A stretch of 64,000 nucleotides of DNA from Phycisphaeraceae bacterium (lineage in GTDB: Bacteria; Planctomycetota; Phycisphaerae; Phycisphaerales; Phycisphaeraceae), in NCBI GenBank assembly GCA_020851465.1, contig JADZCR010000017.1, positions 62,001 through 126,000 on the forward strand. The letters run 5' to 3'. Every line of letters starts with the position of its first letter. Positions within the stretch are counted from its first letter, which is position 1. Both the position numbers and the translations under genes were made by a program. Of the stretch, positions 25,745-35,136 are shown one piece after another. The notes under the pieces were generated by a model. That model did no database searches. It saw only the letters and a list, made by a program, of their open reading frames with translations, and was not told where the DNA came from.

Positions 25745-26080
25745 GCCGGCGGACTGTTCACAATTTAGGCACCGAATGTCGCCAGCCGGATCACGATGCG
25801 CGCTTGATGTGCGGTTGTCTGACGGCAGGTGAGATAGATCCGACATTATCGAATTACGTAACACCCAACAGATTCAATACTTGAGTCGTCTTACGGCGTT
25901 TAGTTTGAGCTGTGGCATCGGTGTTGCAAAGGTTGTGAGTCGCGCGATCCGCGCGCCCAGTGTGCAACGCGATTCCAAGCCGCAGGATTTTGCTCTTAGA
26001 GCAGTTTCGAGGCCCCGGAACCGCCCGGAAAGCTTTAAGATCACCACCCTCACTAACTTTAACAGGAGCGGATTTCGTCC
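25745..26080. other. 336-base regulatory spacer upstream of glnN
   Basis: No gene is supported here. The stretch holds the sigma-54-type element at 25913-25928 and a GC-rich inverted segment GCGCGATCCGCGCGC just past it. AGGAGCGG lies before the glnN ATG. From the predicted start site near 25939 the mRNA leader would be about 140 bases. I looked for a clear NtrC-type palindrome upstream and did not find one that convinces me. Confidence 0.6.
25913..25928 (+). promoter_or_regulatory. sigma-54 (RpoN) promoter of glutamine synthetase III
   Basis: TGGCATCGGTGTTGCA matches the -24/-12 consensus (TGGCAC, four to five bases, TTGCA) with GG and GC separated by exactly ten bases, the defining spacing. 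It lies in a noncoding stretch in the right orientation, 153 bases before the glnN ATG. Sigma-54 control of glutamine synthetase is well known in other bacteria; for this gene it is inferred. Confidence 0.65.
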
Positions 26081-28264
26081 ATGAAAACCAGCAACGCACG
26101 CCAGGAGGCCATCGCGGCCGTCACGAACTACAAGCCTCACTCGACCCCGCTGAATTTCCTCCAGACTCCCGCGAAGGAAATTTTCGGGTCAAACGTCTTC
26201 AACGATGCGGTGATGCAGGATCGCCTGCCCAAGCACGTTTACAAGTCGCTCCAGAACACGATCAAGAAGGGCGAGAAGATGGATGCGTCCATCGCCGACA
26301 TCGTCGCCGCCGCGATGCGTGACTGGGCGATCGAGAAGGGCGCGACACACTATGCTCACGTGTTCTATCCGCTGACGGGGATCACCGCGGAAAAACACGA
26401 CAGCTTTCTGGCCCCGGACGGCAAGGGCGGCGCGTTGACAGAGTTCAGCGGCAGTCAGCTCATCCAGGGTGAGCCGGATGCGTCGAGTTTCCCTTCAGGC
26501 GGTATCCGCGCGACGTTTGAAGCGCGTGGATATACAGCCTGGGATGTCACCAGCCCGGCTTACATTCTCGAAAACCCCAACGGCACGACGCTGTGCATCC
26601 CAACCGCATTCGTTTCATGGACCGGCGAAGCTCTCGACAAGAAAACACCCGTGCTGCGGTCCATGCAGGCACTTTCCAAGCAGGCTACGCGGCTGCTGAA
26701 GATTTTCGGCCACAGTGATCCGGGCTACATCTACGCCACCGCCGGTCCTGAGCAGGAATATTTCCTGATCGACCGTAACTTTTTCTTTGCCCGGCCGGAT
26801 CTGATGATCTGCGGCAGAACACTTTTCGGCGCCCCGCCGCCCAAGGGCCAGGAGTTTGAGGATCAATACTTCGGCGTGATCCCTGAGCGTGTGCTGGCGT
26901 GCATGCTGGAAGTCGAGCGCGAGCTTTACAAGCTCGGCGTGCCGGTCAAGACTCGTCACAACGAGGTCGCGCCCTCACAGTACGAAATCGCTCCGCTTTA
27001 TGAGAACGCCAACGTCGCCACCGATCATCAGCAGCTTGTGATGATCACGCTCAAACGTGTCGCCGAAAAGTACGGTCTGGCCTGTCTGCTGCACGAAAAG
27101 CCCTTCGCTGGCATCAACGGATCAGGCAAGCATCTCAACTGGTCGCTGGGCGGGCCTAATGTCGGCAATCTCCTCGACCCAGGGGACACGCCGCACCAGA
27201 ACATGCAGTTTCTGGTCTTTTGCGCAGCCGTTATCCGGGCTGTGCACAAGTTCCCCGGCCTGCTTCGCGTTGCCGTTGCTTCTGCGGGCAACGATCATCG
27301 CCTCGGTGCCAACGAAGCACCGCCTGCGATCATCTCCGTCTTTTTGGGTGACATGCTTACCGATCTGTTCACGCAGCTTGAGAAAGGTAAGCTCAAGGGA
27401 TCGAAGAAGAAGGGCGAATTGACCGTCGGCGTCGACACGCTGCCGCCGCTGCCCAAGGACGCGGGCGACCGTAACCGGACCAGTCCGTTTGCCTTTACTG
27501 GCAATAAGTTCGAGTTCCGCGCGGTGGCGAGCAATCAATCGATCGCCGGCCCGCTGGTCGTGCTCAACACGATCGTCGCCGAGTCGCTGGATTACATTGC
27601 GACGAGCCTGGAAAAAGCCACCAAAGGCGATCCGAAAAAGCTCGCCGATGCTGTGCAGGACTTGCTCCAGCAACTCGCCAAGGATCACAAGGCGATTATT
27701 TTCAATGGCAACGGCTACTCGGAAGAGTGGCACCGTGAAGCGGAAAAGCGCGGCCTGCCCAACTTCAAGAACACGGTTGACGCCTTGCCGCACCTGATGG
27801 ATAAGGAAAACGTCGAAGTGCTCGCTAAGTACGGCGTCCTTACCGAACGGGAGACGCACAGCCGCTGTGAGATTTATCTTGAGCGATATGTCAAAGATGT
27901 GAATACCGAAAGCAGAGTTTGCCTGACCATCGCCAAGACGTTCATTCTTCCTGCGGCGTATCGCTATCAGGGTGAGTTGGCGCAGACTGCCGCAGCCATG
28001 AAACAGGCTGGCCACCCCGGCGATACCAGCGGCCTGGGTCAAATCACCAAACTGGTCGAGGGTCTCGAAGGTGCCGTCAAGACGCTGGAGAAAAACATCG
28101 GTCATCACCCCAATGGCAGCCTGACTGAACACGCACGCCACCTGCGGGATCACGTCATCCCGGCCATGCTCGAGGCACGCAAGTTCAGCGACTTGCTCGA
28201 ATCAGTTATCGCCGACGACCTCTGGCCGCTGCCCACTTACCGCGAAATGCTGTTCATCCGGTAA
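26081..28264 (+). CDS. glnN: glutamine synthetase type III
   Basis: A 727-residue GSIII, which makes glutamine from glutamate, ammonia and ATP as a dodecamer. Typical features: the N-terminal [20 protein letters not shown], the GSIII signature in the [19 protein letters not shown] region, Glu ligands in [51 protein letters not shown] and [14 protein letters not shown]. Length and motifs separate it from the smaller GSI and GSII. It is monocistronic, with a sigma-54 promoter upstream and a strong terminator downstream, consistent with nitrogen control. Confidence 0.96.
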   Translation: MKTSNARQEAIAAVTNYKPHSTPLNFLQTPAKEIFGSNVFNDAVMQDRLPKHVYKSLQNTIKKGEKMDASIADIVAAAMRDWAIEKGATHYAHVFYPLTGITAEKHDSFLAPDGKGGALTEFSGSQLIQGEPDASSFPSGGIRATFEARGYTAWDVTSPAYILENPNGTTLCIPTAFVSWTGEALDKKTPVLRSMQALSKQATRLLKIFGHSDPGYIYATAGPEQEYFLIDRNFFFARPDLMICGRTLFGAPPPKGQEFEDQYFGVIPERVLACMLEVERELYKLGVPVKTRHNEVAPSQYEIAPLYENANVATDHQQLVMITLKRVAEKYGLACLLHEKPFAGINGSGKHLNWSLGGPNVGNLLDPGDTPHQNMQFLVFCAAVIRAVHKFPGLLRVAVASAGNDHRLGANEAPPAIISVFLGDMLTDLFTQLEKGKLKGSKKKGELTVGVDTLPPLPKDAGDRNRTSPFAFTGNKFEFRAVASNQSIAGPLVVLNTIVAESLDYIATSLEKATKGDPKKLADAVQDLLQQLAKDHKAIIFNGNGYSEEWHREAEKRGLPNFKNTVDALPHLMDKENVEVLAKYGVLTERETHSRCEIYLERYVKDVNTESRVCLTIAKTFILPAAYRYQGELAQTAAAMKQAGHPGDTSGLGQITKLVEGLEGAVKTLEKNIGHHPNGSLTEHARHLRDHVIPAMLEARKFSDLLESVIADDLWPLPTYREMLFIR

Positions 28265-28307
28265 GCGGAGATCGGCGGCAGCATCAAATCCGGAGATCAT
28301 CCCCAAG

Positions 28308-28337
28308 CCCAGGCATCAACATGCCTGGGTTTTTTTA
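28308..28337 (+). terminator. terminator of glnN
   Basis: CCCAGGCAT, loop CAAC, ATGCCTGGG, then seven T. It lies 44 bases past the glnN stop. Read leftward there is no U run, so it does not serve citrate synthase, which ends 29 bases beyond. Confidence 0.92.
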
Positions 28338-28365
28338 ATTGAACGAAGTGTCAAGAAGTTCGAGG

Positions 28366-29631
28366 TCAGCGCTTTTGAATGGGTACGAAATCGCGCAGAG
28401 CTTTACCGACATAAATCTGTCGAGGACGATAGATTTTGCCCTTGGTGTCCCGCACTTCCTTCCACTGCGCGATCCATCCAGGCATGCGACCAACGGCAAA
28501 CATGGCAGTGAACATCGCAACGGGAATACCCATTGCCCGCATGATGATGCCCGAATAAAAATCGACGTTGGGGTAGAGCTTGCGGGAGACGAAGTAGTCG
28601 TCCGCCAGAGCTGCGCTTTCCAACTGCTTGGCCAGGTCGAGGAGCGGATCATTGACGCCGAGTCGGGCGAGCACCCGGTCGGCAGCGGCTTTGAGGATAC
28701 GGGCGCGGGGATCATAGTTGCGGTAAATCGGGTGCCCGAAACCAAACAGGCGGTATTTCTTGGCCTTGACGCCTTCGAGGAAGTCCTTCGCGTTGACGCC
28801 GCTGGCCTTGATCTCCTGAAGTTGCTCCATGATCTCGACGTTTGCACCGCCATGAAGCGGACCCCACAGCGCACAAATGCCCGCCGCACAGCTCGTGAAT
28901 AAGTTCGCGTGGCTTGAACCGACCATGCGAACCGTCGAAGCGGAACAATTCTGTTCGTGGTCAGCGTGGAGCAGGAAAATCAGGTCGAGCGCAGCCGCAG
29001 TCTCTGCCCGATGTTCCCCCGCGCCGAACATCATGTTGAGGAAATCAGCCGTGTACGTTTCACCGGGACTGGAAGAGGCAGGTGCCTGGCCGTTCCGGTG
29101 ACGAAGCACTGCGGCTGTGATTGTTTTGATCTGGCCGATGAGTTTCATGGCCGTCGAGTCGAAGTGCTTGCCGTAGTCCACGTCAAGAGCTTCGGGATGC
29201 TGCCCGCACAGACCATTGACGCAAGCGGAGATCATCGCCATGGGGTTGGCGTCGCGCGGGAACCCCTTGAGGATGTTCAGGAGTTCCGGGCTGACTGCCG
29301 ATCCGTTCGCAACGCCACGGGTGAATGCGTCGAGCTGTGCGCGACTGGGCAGTTCGCCATAGATGAGTGTCCAGGCTGTTTCGAGAAAGCTCGAATGCTG
29401 CGCGAATTGTTCGATCGGTATTCCGCGGTAGCGGAGGATGCCTTTTTCGGGATCGATAAAGGTGATGGCCGACTGACACGAACCTGTGTTGCGGTATCCG
29501 TCGTCGAGAGTGATGTAGCCGGACTGGGAACGCAGCGAGCTGATGTCGATGGCGTGTTCGTGTTCCGTACCCGTGATGACGGGCATTTCCACAGACTTAC
29601 CCTTAATCAGAATGTTGGCCGTATCCGTCAT
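28366..29631 (-). CDS. gltA: citrate synthase
   Basis: A 421-residue citrate synthase of the E. coli-like type I class that condenses oxaloacetate and acetyl-CoA. Active-site residues are present: His in LHADHEQNCSASTVR, His in GFGHPIYRNYDPRA, and Asp in YPNVDFYSGIIMRAMGIP. The regulatory-type N-terminal domain (DISSLRSQSGYITLDDGYRN) is also present, so NADH inhibition is possible. The ATG at 29631 has GAGAAAG upstream; an earlier ATG at 29676 is also open. Confidence 0.94.
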   Translation of the reverse strand: MTDTANILIKGKSVEMPVITGTEHEHAIDISSLRSQSGYITLDDGYRNTGSCQSAITFIDPEKGILRYRGIPIEQFAQHSSFLETAWTLIYGELPSRAQLDAFTRGVANGSAVSPELLNILKGFPRDANPMAMISACVNGLCGQHPEALDVDYGKHFDSTAMKLIGQIKTITAAVLRHRNGQAPASSSPGETYTADFLNMMFGAGEHRAETAAALDLIFLLHADHEQNCSASTVRMVGSSHANLFTSCAAGICALWGPLHGGANVEIMEQLQEIKASGVNAKDFLEGVKAKKYRLFGFGHPIYRNYDPRARILKAAADRVLARLGVNDPLLDLAKQLESAALADDYFVSRKLYPNVDFYSGIIMRAMGIPVAMFTAMFAVGRMPGWIAQWKEVRDTKGKIYRPRQIYVGKALRDFVPIQKR

Positions 29632-29946
29632 GGCTTTCTCGGTAGGCGTTGCACTACTGGTGAGGCGAGCGTTCATCTCCGTAGTTTAGGGGCAAATCAG
29701 GCGCGCTGCCAGTCACCGACGAGGCTTATTTTTAGCGGATTTAGCGTGATCGGCGCATGAGGCGGGAGTGCTTAAACGCTCCTGCCTTGATGTCACCCGC
29801 AAGGATGTTGCCCCGGAGCCGATGCCCTTCCTGATCCAAAACATGAGGAGCGAGCGCATCGATTGCCATTGATTCAAATGAAGAAGGCAGGAGTCGTGAT
29901 GGACTCCTGCCTTCTGCTAGCGGATCAAGTTGTCAGAGGTGAGTAC
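29632..29946. other. 315-base spacer between gltA and atpA
   Basis: No gene is supported. It contains two inverted repeats that share an arm (CTCCTGCCTT): an 11-bp one at 29760-29787, all paired only if read rightward (two G-U pairs), and the perfect 14-bp one at 29883-29916 that probably ends atpA. The rest should hold the gltA promoter, which I cannot pin down. Confidence 0.5.
29883..29916 (-). terminator. probable terminator of the atp operon after atpA
   Basis: A perfect 14-bp inverted repeat, AGAAGGCAGGAGTC and its complement, with a six-base loop, 30 bases past the atpA stop. The following leftward sequence (TCATTT) is only weakly U-rich, so termination may be partial or Rho-assisted. 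Confidence 0.65.
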
Positions 29947-31509
29947 TTACTTGGCGTTCTTGCTCACCCAAGTGGTTTTCACCTCGCCGATGGCTGCTTT
30001 AAATTTTTCCTCTACGCCGCCCTTGAACGACTGTGACTTTTCCAGCTCTGCACGGATCGCCGCACCCGGCCCTTTGAAGTGCTCGACCAGTGCCTTGGCG
30101 AAGGGATTGACCTGATTGACCGGCATGTCGTCGTAGAACCCGCGGCTGCCGGCGAAAATCTGGATGACCTGATCGATCACGTCCATCGGTACGTATTGCG
30201 GCTGCTTGAGCAGCTCCACCATGCGGGCACCGCGATCAAGCTGCCGCTGCGTGGCTTTGTCGAGTTCGGTACCCAGCTGGGCGAAGGCTTCAAGCTCGCG
30301 GTAGGCCGCCAGGTCGAGTCGCAGCGAGCCGGCGACTTCCTTCATCGCCTTGATCTGTGCGTTACCGCCGACGCGCGACACGCTGATACCGACGTTGATC
30401 GCCGGGCGCACGCCGGCGAAGAACAACTCCGGCTCCAGATAAATCTGGCCGTCGGTGATCGAGATGACGTTCGTGGGGATGTACGCCGACACGTCACCTT
30501 CCTGTGTCTCGATGACGGGCAGCGCGGTCAGTGAGCCGCCGCCATTCTCGTCGGAGAGCTTGGTGGCGCGTTCGAGCAGACGGCTGTGGAGATAGAACAC
30601 GTCGCCGGGATACGCCTCACGACCGGGCGGGCGACGGAGCAGCAGGGAAAGCTGGCGGTAGGCGACTGCCTGCTTCGACAGGTCGTCGTAGATGCACAGC
30701 ACGTGCTTGCCCTTCCACATGAAATATTCGCCCATCGTGCAGCCGGAGTACGGCGCGATGTACTGCATGGGTGCCGAGTCAGCCGAAGACGCGACGACGA
30801 CCGTGGTGTACGCCATCGCCCCGTGTTGTTTGAGCGTCTCGACGACGCCGGCGACGGTCGATTCCTTTCCGCCGACAGCGACGTAAATGCAATACACCGG
30901 CTGGTCGGTTTTGTGGGTGTATGCCTGATTGATGATCGCGTCGATGGCGACGGCGGTCTTGCCGGTCTTACGGTCGCCGATGATCAGCTCACGCTGACCG
31001 CGACCGATCGGGATCATCGAGTCGATCGCCTTGACGCCGGTTTGGAGCGGCTGCTTGACCGGCTGCCGGTCGGCGATGCCGGGGGCGATGATGTCCACCT
31101 TGCGGCGTTCGTTGGTCTGGATCGGACCTTTGCCGTCGATGGGTTCACCCAGGGCGTTGACCACGCGACCCAGCACCCCCTCGCCGACAGGTACGGAGAG
31201 GAGCTGGCCGGTGGAGCGTACCTGCATGCCTTCCTTGATCTTGAGGTAGTCACCGAAGATAACGGCACCAACGACATCGTTTTCGAGGTTGAAGACCTGA
31301 CCGATGACGGTTTCCGCGGCGCGGCCACCCTCTGCGGGGATCTCAAACTCGAGCATCTCGCCCGCCATCGCCTTCGACAGGCCGTACACGCGGGCGATGC
31401 CGTCGCCGACCTCGATGACCTGGCCGATCTGCGAAACTTCCAGCTCCTGCGAGAAGCGCTGGACTTCCTGTTTGATGACACTGGTGATTTCGGATGTTTC
31501 GATCTTCAT
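29947..31509 (-). CDS. atpA: ATP synthase F1 subunit alpha
   Basis: A 520-residue F1 alpha subunit. [18 protein letters not shown] is the P-loop (about residue 170), followed by [19 protein letters not shown], and [20 protein letters not shown] near residue 365. It forms the non-catalytic nucleotide sites of the F1 ring. It is the last gene of the leftward operon atpZ-(4-TM)-atpB-atpE-atpF-atpH-atpA, 69 bases after atpH; atpG, atpD and atpC do not follow, which is unusual. Confidence 0.97.
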   Translation of the reverse strand: MKIETSEITSVIKQEVQRFSQELEVSQIGQVIEVGDGIARVYGLSKAMAGEMLEFEIPAEGGRAAETVIGQVFNLENDVVGAVIFGDYLKIKEGMQVRSTGQLLSVPVGEGVLGRVVNALGEPIDGKGPIQTNERRKVDIIAPGIADRQPVKQPLQTGVKAIDSMIPIGRGQRELIIGDRKTGKTAVAIDAIINQAYTHKTDQPVYCIYVAVGGKESTVAGVVETLKQHGAMAYTTVVVASSADSAPMQYIAPYSGCTMGEYFMWKGKHVLCIYDDLSKQAVAYRQLSLLLRRPPGREAYPGDVFYLHSRLLERATKLSDENGGGSLTALPVIETQEGDVSAYIPTNVISITDGQIYLEPELFFAGVRPAINVGISVSRVGGNAQIKAMKEVAGSLRLDLAAYRELEAFAQLGTELDKATQRQLDRGARMVELLKQPQYVPMDVIDQVIQIFAGSRGFYDDMPVNQVNPFAKALVEHFKGPGAAIRAELEKSQSFKGGVEEKFKAAIGEVKTTWVSKNAK

Positions 31510-31578
31510 GAGAGACTCCGGAGGGCCCGTGATTGAAAGCCCAAGGTTATTCGTTTGAGACTGGTAGTACCCGCCTCG

Positions 31579-32172
31579 TTAAACTCTGCCCGCCATTTCG
31601 CGTGCCTTTGTGCGGCCCGCTTCGATCAGTTTTTCCTTGATGAGACGAATCTGCGTCGCCACCGAGCCGTCAATAAGCTCATCACCGACGCGAATTTTCA
31701 CCCCGCCAACCATGTCCGGCTGAAGCGTCTGTCGCAGGCGAACCTTGCGGCCGGTCAGCTCGCCGACGCGCTGTGTGATGCGGTTGGAAGATTCGTTATC
31801 GAGCGGCTGTGCGACATAGGCTGACACTTCGAGGATGCCGTGTTTCTGATCGACGAAGTGACGGAATGCCTGCGCGATACCGGGAAACTCATCGAACCGG
31901 TTTTTTCTCACCAGCACGCGGAGGAAGCGGAAAACCAGATCGCTGACTTTCCCCTGAAACGCCTTGACCAGAACTTCGTCGCGTTGTTCGAGGCTCAGTG
32001 TTCGGCTCGCCAGCAGTTGCGTGACCTGCGGCTCTTTCTGTACCAGGTCATAAATCTGGGCGATCTCATCGGCCACCGGCTCGACCTGCGCGGCTTCCTC
32101 GGCCAGCTCCAGCAGAGCACGGGCATAGACCGCTTCGACCATATGAAAGAGATCACTTGATTGCTCAGCCAT
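31579..32172 (-). CDS. atpH: ATP synthase subunit delta
   Basis: A 197-residue delta (OSCP-type) subunit linking F1 to the b-subunit stalk. VYARALLELAEEAAQ begins the helical domain and the C-terminal VGGVKIRVGDELIDGSVATQ is the family signature. The ATG at 32172 has GGAG six bases upstream; the frame is open to 32244. It lies 79 bases after atpF and 69 before atpA. Confidence 0.92.
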   Translation of the reverse strand: MAEQSSDLFHMVEAVYARALLELAEEAAQVEPVADEIAQIYDLVQKEPQVTQLLASRTLSLEQRDEVLVKAFQGKVSDLVFRFLRVLVRKNRFDEFPGIAQAFRHFVDQKHGILEVSAYVAQPLDNESSNRITQRVGELTGRKVRLRQTLQPDMVGGVKIRVGDELIDGSVATQIRLIKEKLIEAGRTKAREMAGRV

Positions 32173-32251
32173 ACATAGCTCCGATTGCCGATGGTCGTTG
32201 TGAAGACACGAACTGCCGCGGGATCGCTTGATCCCGACCGGCAACGGTCAT

Positions 32252-32866
32252 TCAGTTGAGGTCCTCTTTCTTGAGAGTCGCCAGTGATTCCTGCACGAGC
32301 CGCTGCTGATCCGCGGGGTTGATTTCACGGCGGAGAATCTTGCCTGCGATGTCCGATCCGAGCGTTGCCGCCTGTGAGAAGATGTCAGCCAGCGCTTGCT
32401 CCTTGGCGAAGATGATCTCGGCGGTGGCGCGTTTCTTCATGGCGTCGATCTCAGCCTGAGTTTCTGACTGGATGCGGGCCGCGACCTTTTCCGCTTCGCG
32501 CCGGCCGTTCTCCATGATTTCAGCCGACTGCTGCTTCGCTTCGGCGAGCTGACGCTGGTAGTCGGCGAGCGTGGTGGCTGCCTTTTTCGAAGCGGACTCG
32601 GCGCTGTGAAGGTCGGTCCTGATTTTGTTCTCACGGTCCTGCAGACCCTTGAGGATCGGTGCCCAGGCGTACTTGCGCAGCAGCACGAGCAGGATGACGA
32701 ATACGAGCACCGCCGCTGCCGACTGATAGATCGTGCCAGCGAAGGGTGAAGCGGGTGCTTCCGCGCCGCCGTGTGACGCTTCTGTTGCAAAAGCGACGGC
32801 GGCTTGCGCCAGGACCAGCAGGGAGGCGAGGCAGAGTTTCGAGCCGGGTTTTGAGCCGAGTTTCAT
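32252..32866 (-). CDS. atpF: ATP synthase F0 subunit b with signal-like N-terminus
   Basis: A 204-residue b subunit. The single membrane helix is AAAVLVFVILLVLLRKYAWA (about residues 50-69), followed by the long charged dimer helix (ILKGLQDRENKIRTDLHSAE onward). Unusually, a second hydrophobic segment at the N-terminus (LCLASLLVLAQAAVAFATEA) looks like a cleavable signal peptide. The ATG at 32866 is preferred over the open frame to 32929. A 170-base spacer with strong hairpins separates it from atpE. Confidence 0.92.
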   Translation of the reverse strand: MKLGSKPGSKLCLASLLVLAQAAVAFATEASHGGAEAPASPFAGTIYQSAAAVLVFVILLVLLRKYAWAPILKGLQDRENKIRTDLHSAESASKKAATTLADYQRQLAEAKQQSAEIMENGRREAEKVAARIQSETQAEIDAMKKRATAEIIFAKEQALADIFSQAATLGSDIAGKILRREINPADQQRLVQESLATLKKEDLN

Positions 32867-32925
32867 GCGTAATCCTTCATCGCGGTTGTGGCCGGTGCTC
32901 GCGCGTCCGATGGTCGGGCGCGGGA

Positions 32926-33006
32926 GCACACGGCCGGAGCCGTGTGCGAGAGACGGTCGGGTGAGACAGTTTCAGATGCCGGCGATGCGAGATCGCGTGT
33001 CGCCGG
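32926..33006 (-). repeat. two strong hairpins in the atpE-atpF spacer
   Basis: A perfect 9-bp stem GCACACGGC / GCCGTGTGC with a CGGA tetraloop (read on the + strand) at 32926-32947, and an extended stem at 32979-33006 (CCGGCGA..TCGCCGG outer, GCGA..TCGC inner). Neither is followed by a U run leftward, so they look like mRNA structures rather than terminators. Confidence 0.6.
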
Positions 33007-33036
33007 GTCTGTAGTCAGCATCCCGTTTTTCCAAAC

Positions 33037-33381
33037 TCAGGCGGCGGACTTGAGGGCGATCAGCAGCGTTACGACGACACCGAAGAGCGTAAAGCCTTCG
33101 ATGAGGGCCGCTGACAGAAGCATGGAGGTAAAGATCTGTCCGCCGGCTTCGGGCTGACGAGCGATGGCTTCGACTGCCGAAGCGCCGATGTTGCCGATGC
33201 CGCGTGCCGCACCAATGACGATCAGGCCGGTGCCCAGTGCCGCACCGAGCCACGCCGTCGCCAGACCACCGGGGAACACCCACCAGCCTGCGCTGGCGGT
33301 CGCCGCCGCGTGCTCCTGTGCCATCGCCGGTACCGCGCACATGAGCACGGCCAGCGCCGCAAATACGAATGCCTTCTTCAT
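33037..33381 (-). CDS. atpE: ATP synthase F0 subunit c with signal-peptide-like extension
   Basis: A 114-residue c subunit. The hairpin is present: helix 1 ATAWLGAALGTGLIVIGAAR, the polar loop ARQPEAGGQ, and helix 2 with the ion-binding Glu in AALIEGFTLFGVVVTLLIAL. The residues around this Glu (EGFT) do not match the Na+-binding pattern, so H+ coupling is most likely. An extra N-terminal segment (KKAFVFAALAVLMCAVPAMA) looks like a cleavable signal peptide. AGGAG lies eight bases before the ATG at 33381. Confidence 0.93.
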   Translation of the reverse strand: MKKAFVFAALAVLMCAVPAMAQEHAAATASAGWWVFPGGLATAWLGAALGTGLIVIGAARGIGNIGASAVEAIARQPEAGGQIFTSMLLSAALIEGFTLFGVVVTLLIALKSAA

Positions 33382-33399
33382 AACCAGACTCCTGACATT

Positions 33400-33557
33400 G
33401 ATGCGGCGAGATCGCATCGGTTGTTACCCCTTCCCTCGCGGGCACGGCCGGGCGTCTCACTCGCCGGGCAGGGGCGGATAAACAGTTCGTTGATCGTCGA
33501 GCATCGTTTGAGCGAGAGGGCAGTCTCTCGTTCAAGTCGATGACCGGCCAACCGGTC
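33400..33557 (-). repeat. hairpins in the atpB-atpE spacer
   Basis: The 178-base spacer before atpE holds three inverted repeats: GATGCG/CGCATC at 33400-33418, an 11-bp stem TTGAGCGAGAG/CTCTCGTTCAA with a six-base loop at 33508-33535 (one mismatch on the leftward transcript), and GACCGG/CCGGTC with a CCAA loop at 33542-33557. They may affect processing or stability of the atpE message. Confidence 0.55.
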
Positions 33558-33559
33558 AT

Positions 33560-34552
33560 TCACGCATGAGGCGCTCCGTGAGCCGGATGGTTGGGACGAT
33601 CGAATCCTACGGTGTCATCGTGAGGCCCCGTATGCGGCAGGCCGTCGCCGTTGCCGTGTTCCTCGCCATGCTCGTGATGATGCACGACGAGTTGACCAAG
33701 GAAGAGACACGTAAGGAACGTAAAGAGATACGCCTGGATGAACGCCACCAGGATCTCCAGCAGGTTGATGACCGCGCTACCCAGCAGGGGGATCACCGCC
33801 AGGCCGTAACCCACGCCGCCCAGCGCCTGAATGAGCGAGACGACGAAGGACAGCAGGACCGCGATGATGATGTGACCGCCGGTCATGTTGGCGAAAAGCC
33901 GCAGAGCCAGAGCAAAGGGCTTGACGAACATGCCCAGGATTTCGACGGGGATCATGATCGGCCACATCAGGACCGGAGCACCGGCAGTCAGGTGCTTGAA
34001 GTAGGCGATCGGATCCTTGACCAGTGCGACGAAGTTGTAGAAAAGGAAGGCGATGACAGCCAGTGCGCCGGTGACCCAGATCGACTGCGTCGCCGTACCG
34101 CCGATGCCGTGTCCGTGGTGGCCGATCTCCGCTCCCATCAGATGGCCGATGCCGGCCGTGGCGTCGAGGATCGGGACCAGGCCGAGGATGTTGTTAATCA
34201 GGATGAACCAGAAAAACGTCCAGAGCATCGGAACGAAACGATCCGTCTGCTCGTGGAGTACGGGGCGAAAGACCTGATCGCGGAGATAGAGGCAGATCGT
34301 TTCGACAAGGTTCGACCAGAGTCCCTGTGTGCGGTAGTCGTCGATGGTGCGATGCCCATGCTGACCGCCGGTGGCGATTTTGCGGGCTGCGGGAATGACT
34401 ACCAGTGCAGTGACGATACCCGAGAGCACCAGCATGACGGTCACGTTGCTGATCACCCAGCCATGACCGAGGCCCCAGTCACCCTCGATGATGGGCTTGT
34501 CAATGACGTGATCGACGGGATTGGCAGCGAGCATCGGAACCAGAGAATCCAT
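33560..34552 (-). CDS. atpB: ATP synthase F0 subunit a
   Basis: A 330-residue membrane subunit forming the proton half-channels. The essential Arg lies in PFALALRLFANMTGGHIII, followed by the terminal helices (VINLLEILVAFIQAYLFTFL) typical of the family, then a His-rich cytosolic tail (HHHEHGEEHGNGDGLPHTGP) that may bind metal. I chose the ATG at 34552, with AAGGA upstream; the frame is open to 34606. Confidence 0.94.
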   Translation of the reverse strand: MDSLVPMLAANPVDHVIDKPIIEGDWGLGHGWVISNVTVMLVLSGIVTALVVIPAARKIATGGQHGHRTIDDYRTQGLWSNLVETICLYLRDQVFRPVLHEQTDRFVPMLWTFFWFILINNILGLVPILDATAGIGHLMGAEIGHHGHGIGGTATQSIWVTGALAVIAFLFYNFVALVKDPIAYFKHLTAGAPVLMWPIMIPVEILGMFVKPFALALRLFANMTGGHIIIAVLLSFVVSLIQALGGVGYGLAVIPLLGSAVINLLEILVAFIQAYLFTFLTCLFLGQLVVHHHEHGEEHGNGDGLPHTGPHDDTVGFDRPNHPAHGAPHA

Positions 34553-34619
34553 CACGCGAGGCATCCTTGTTTCATGGAGCCGACACCAGCCGGCCGGCTC
34601 CTGCATTCAGTTCAATGCG

Positions 34620-35090
34620 TCAGTGCGATCCATGCGGCAGCGCACCGCCGGGTACGTCGCCGTTCTCATTTCCTAAAAAATCCTTCTTCCACAGGTACAG
34701 GCCGACCAGTGCCGCTTCGACGAACAACAGCGGCAGGTACATTGCCGCCAGCGTCACCATGACTGGGCCAACAGGGAGCAGTGCCGCTTTCACCAGCACA
34801 ACACCCATGATCAGGCAGATCACGACACGGGCGGCACCGCCGAGGAAGTAGCCGTACACCGTGGGCATCACGCCCAGTGGTCCGAGCATTCCGACAGGCA
34901 GAATGCTGAGGATGAGGGAAAACCATGCGATGACCGCCATCAGCATTACGCCGCGCTGTGCGCCGTCCGGATGATTGAAAGCAGCGGGAACCGCCCATAA
35001 ACAAATGAGACCGACCACCGCCGCCACGAGTGTCAGGAGGCCGATGGCCTGAAGGAGGGGGAATGCGGGTTGGCGTGGTCGGGAGTTCAC
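34620..35090 (-). CDS. four-TM protein of the atp operon (AtpI-like position)
   Basis: A 156-residue integral membrane protein with four hydrophobic segments (LLQAIGLLTLVAAVVGLICL; VMLMAVIAWFSLILSILPVG; GGAARVVICLIMGVVLVKAA; MVTLAAMYLPLLFVEAALVG). In other operons this slot between atpZ and atpB holds AtpI or AtpQ/R-type assembly proteins, so an assembly or c-ring role is likely, but the sequence itself is not diagnostic. Confidence 0.7.
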   Translation of the reverse strand: MNSRPRQPAFPLLQAIGLLTLVAAVVGLICLWAVPAAFNHPDGAQRGVMLMAVIAWFSLILSILPVGMLGPLGVMPTVYGYFLGGAARVVICLIMGVVLVKAALLPVGPVMVTLAAMYLPLLFVEAALVGLYLWKKDFLGNENGDVPGGALPHGSH

Positions 35091-35136
35091 GATGAGTCGC
35101 GGGTGGTTACGAGGTGTCGGTAAGGGTCGCGAGAGA

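Noticed and set aside
27122..28153. Leftward open frame of 343 codons
   Set aside because: Antisense to glutamine synthetase III; no domain and no start signal.
29760..29787. Second terminator between gltA and atpA
   Set aside because: The hairpin pairs fully only when read rightward, where no gene ends, and no U run follows.
30586..31536. Rightward open frame of 316 codons
   Set aside because: Antisense to atpA with no independent support.
33566..34762. Rightward open frame of 398 codons
   Set aside because: Antisense to atpB and the 4-TM gene; composition is a charged mirror of membrane-protein codons.
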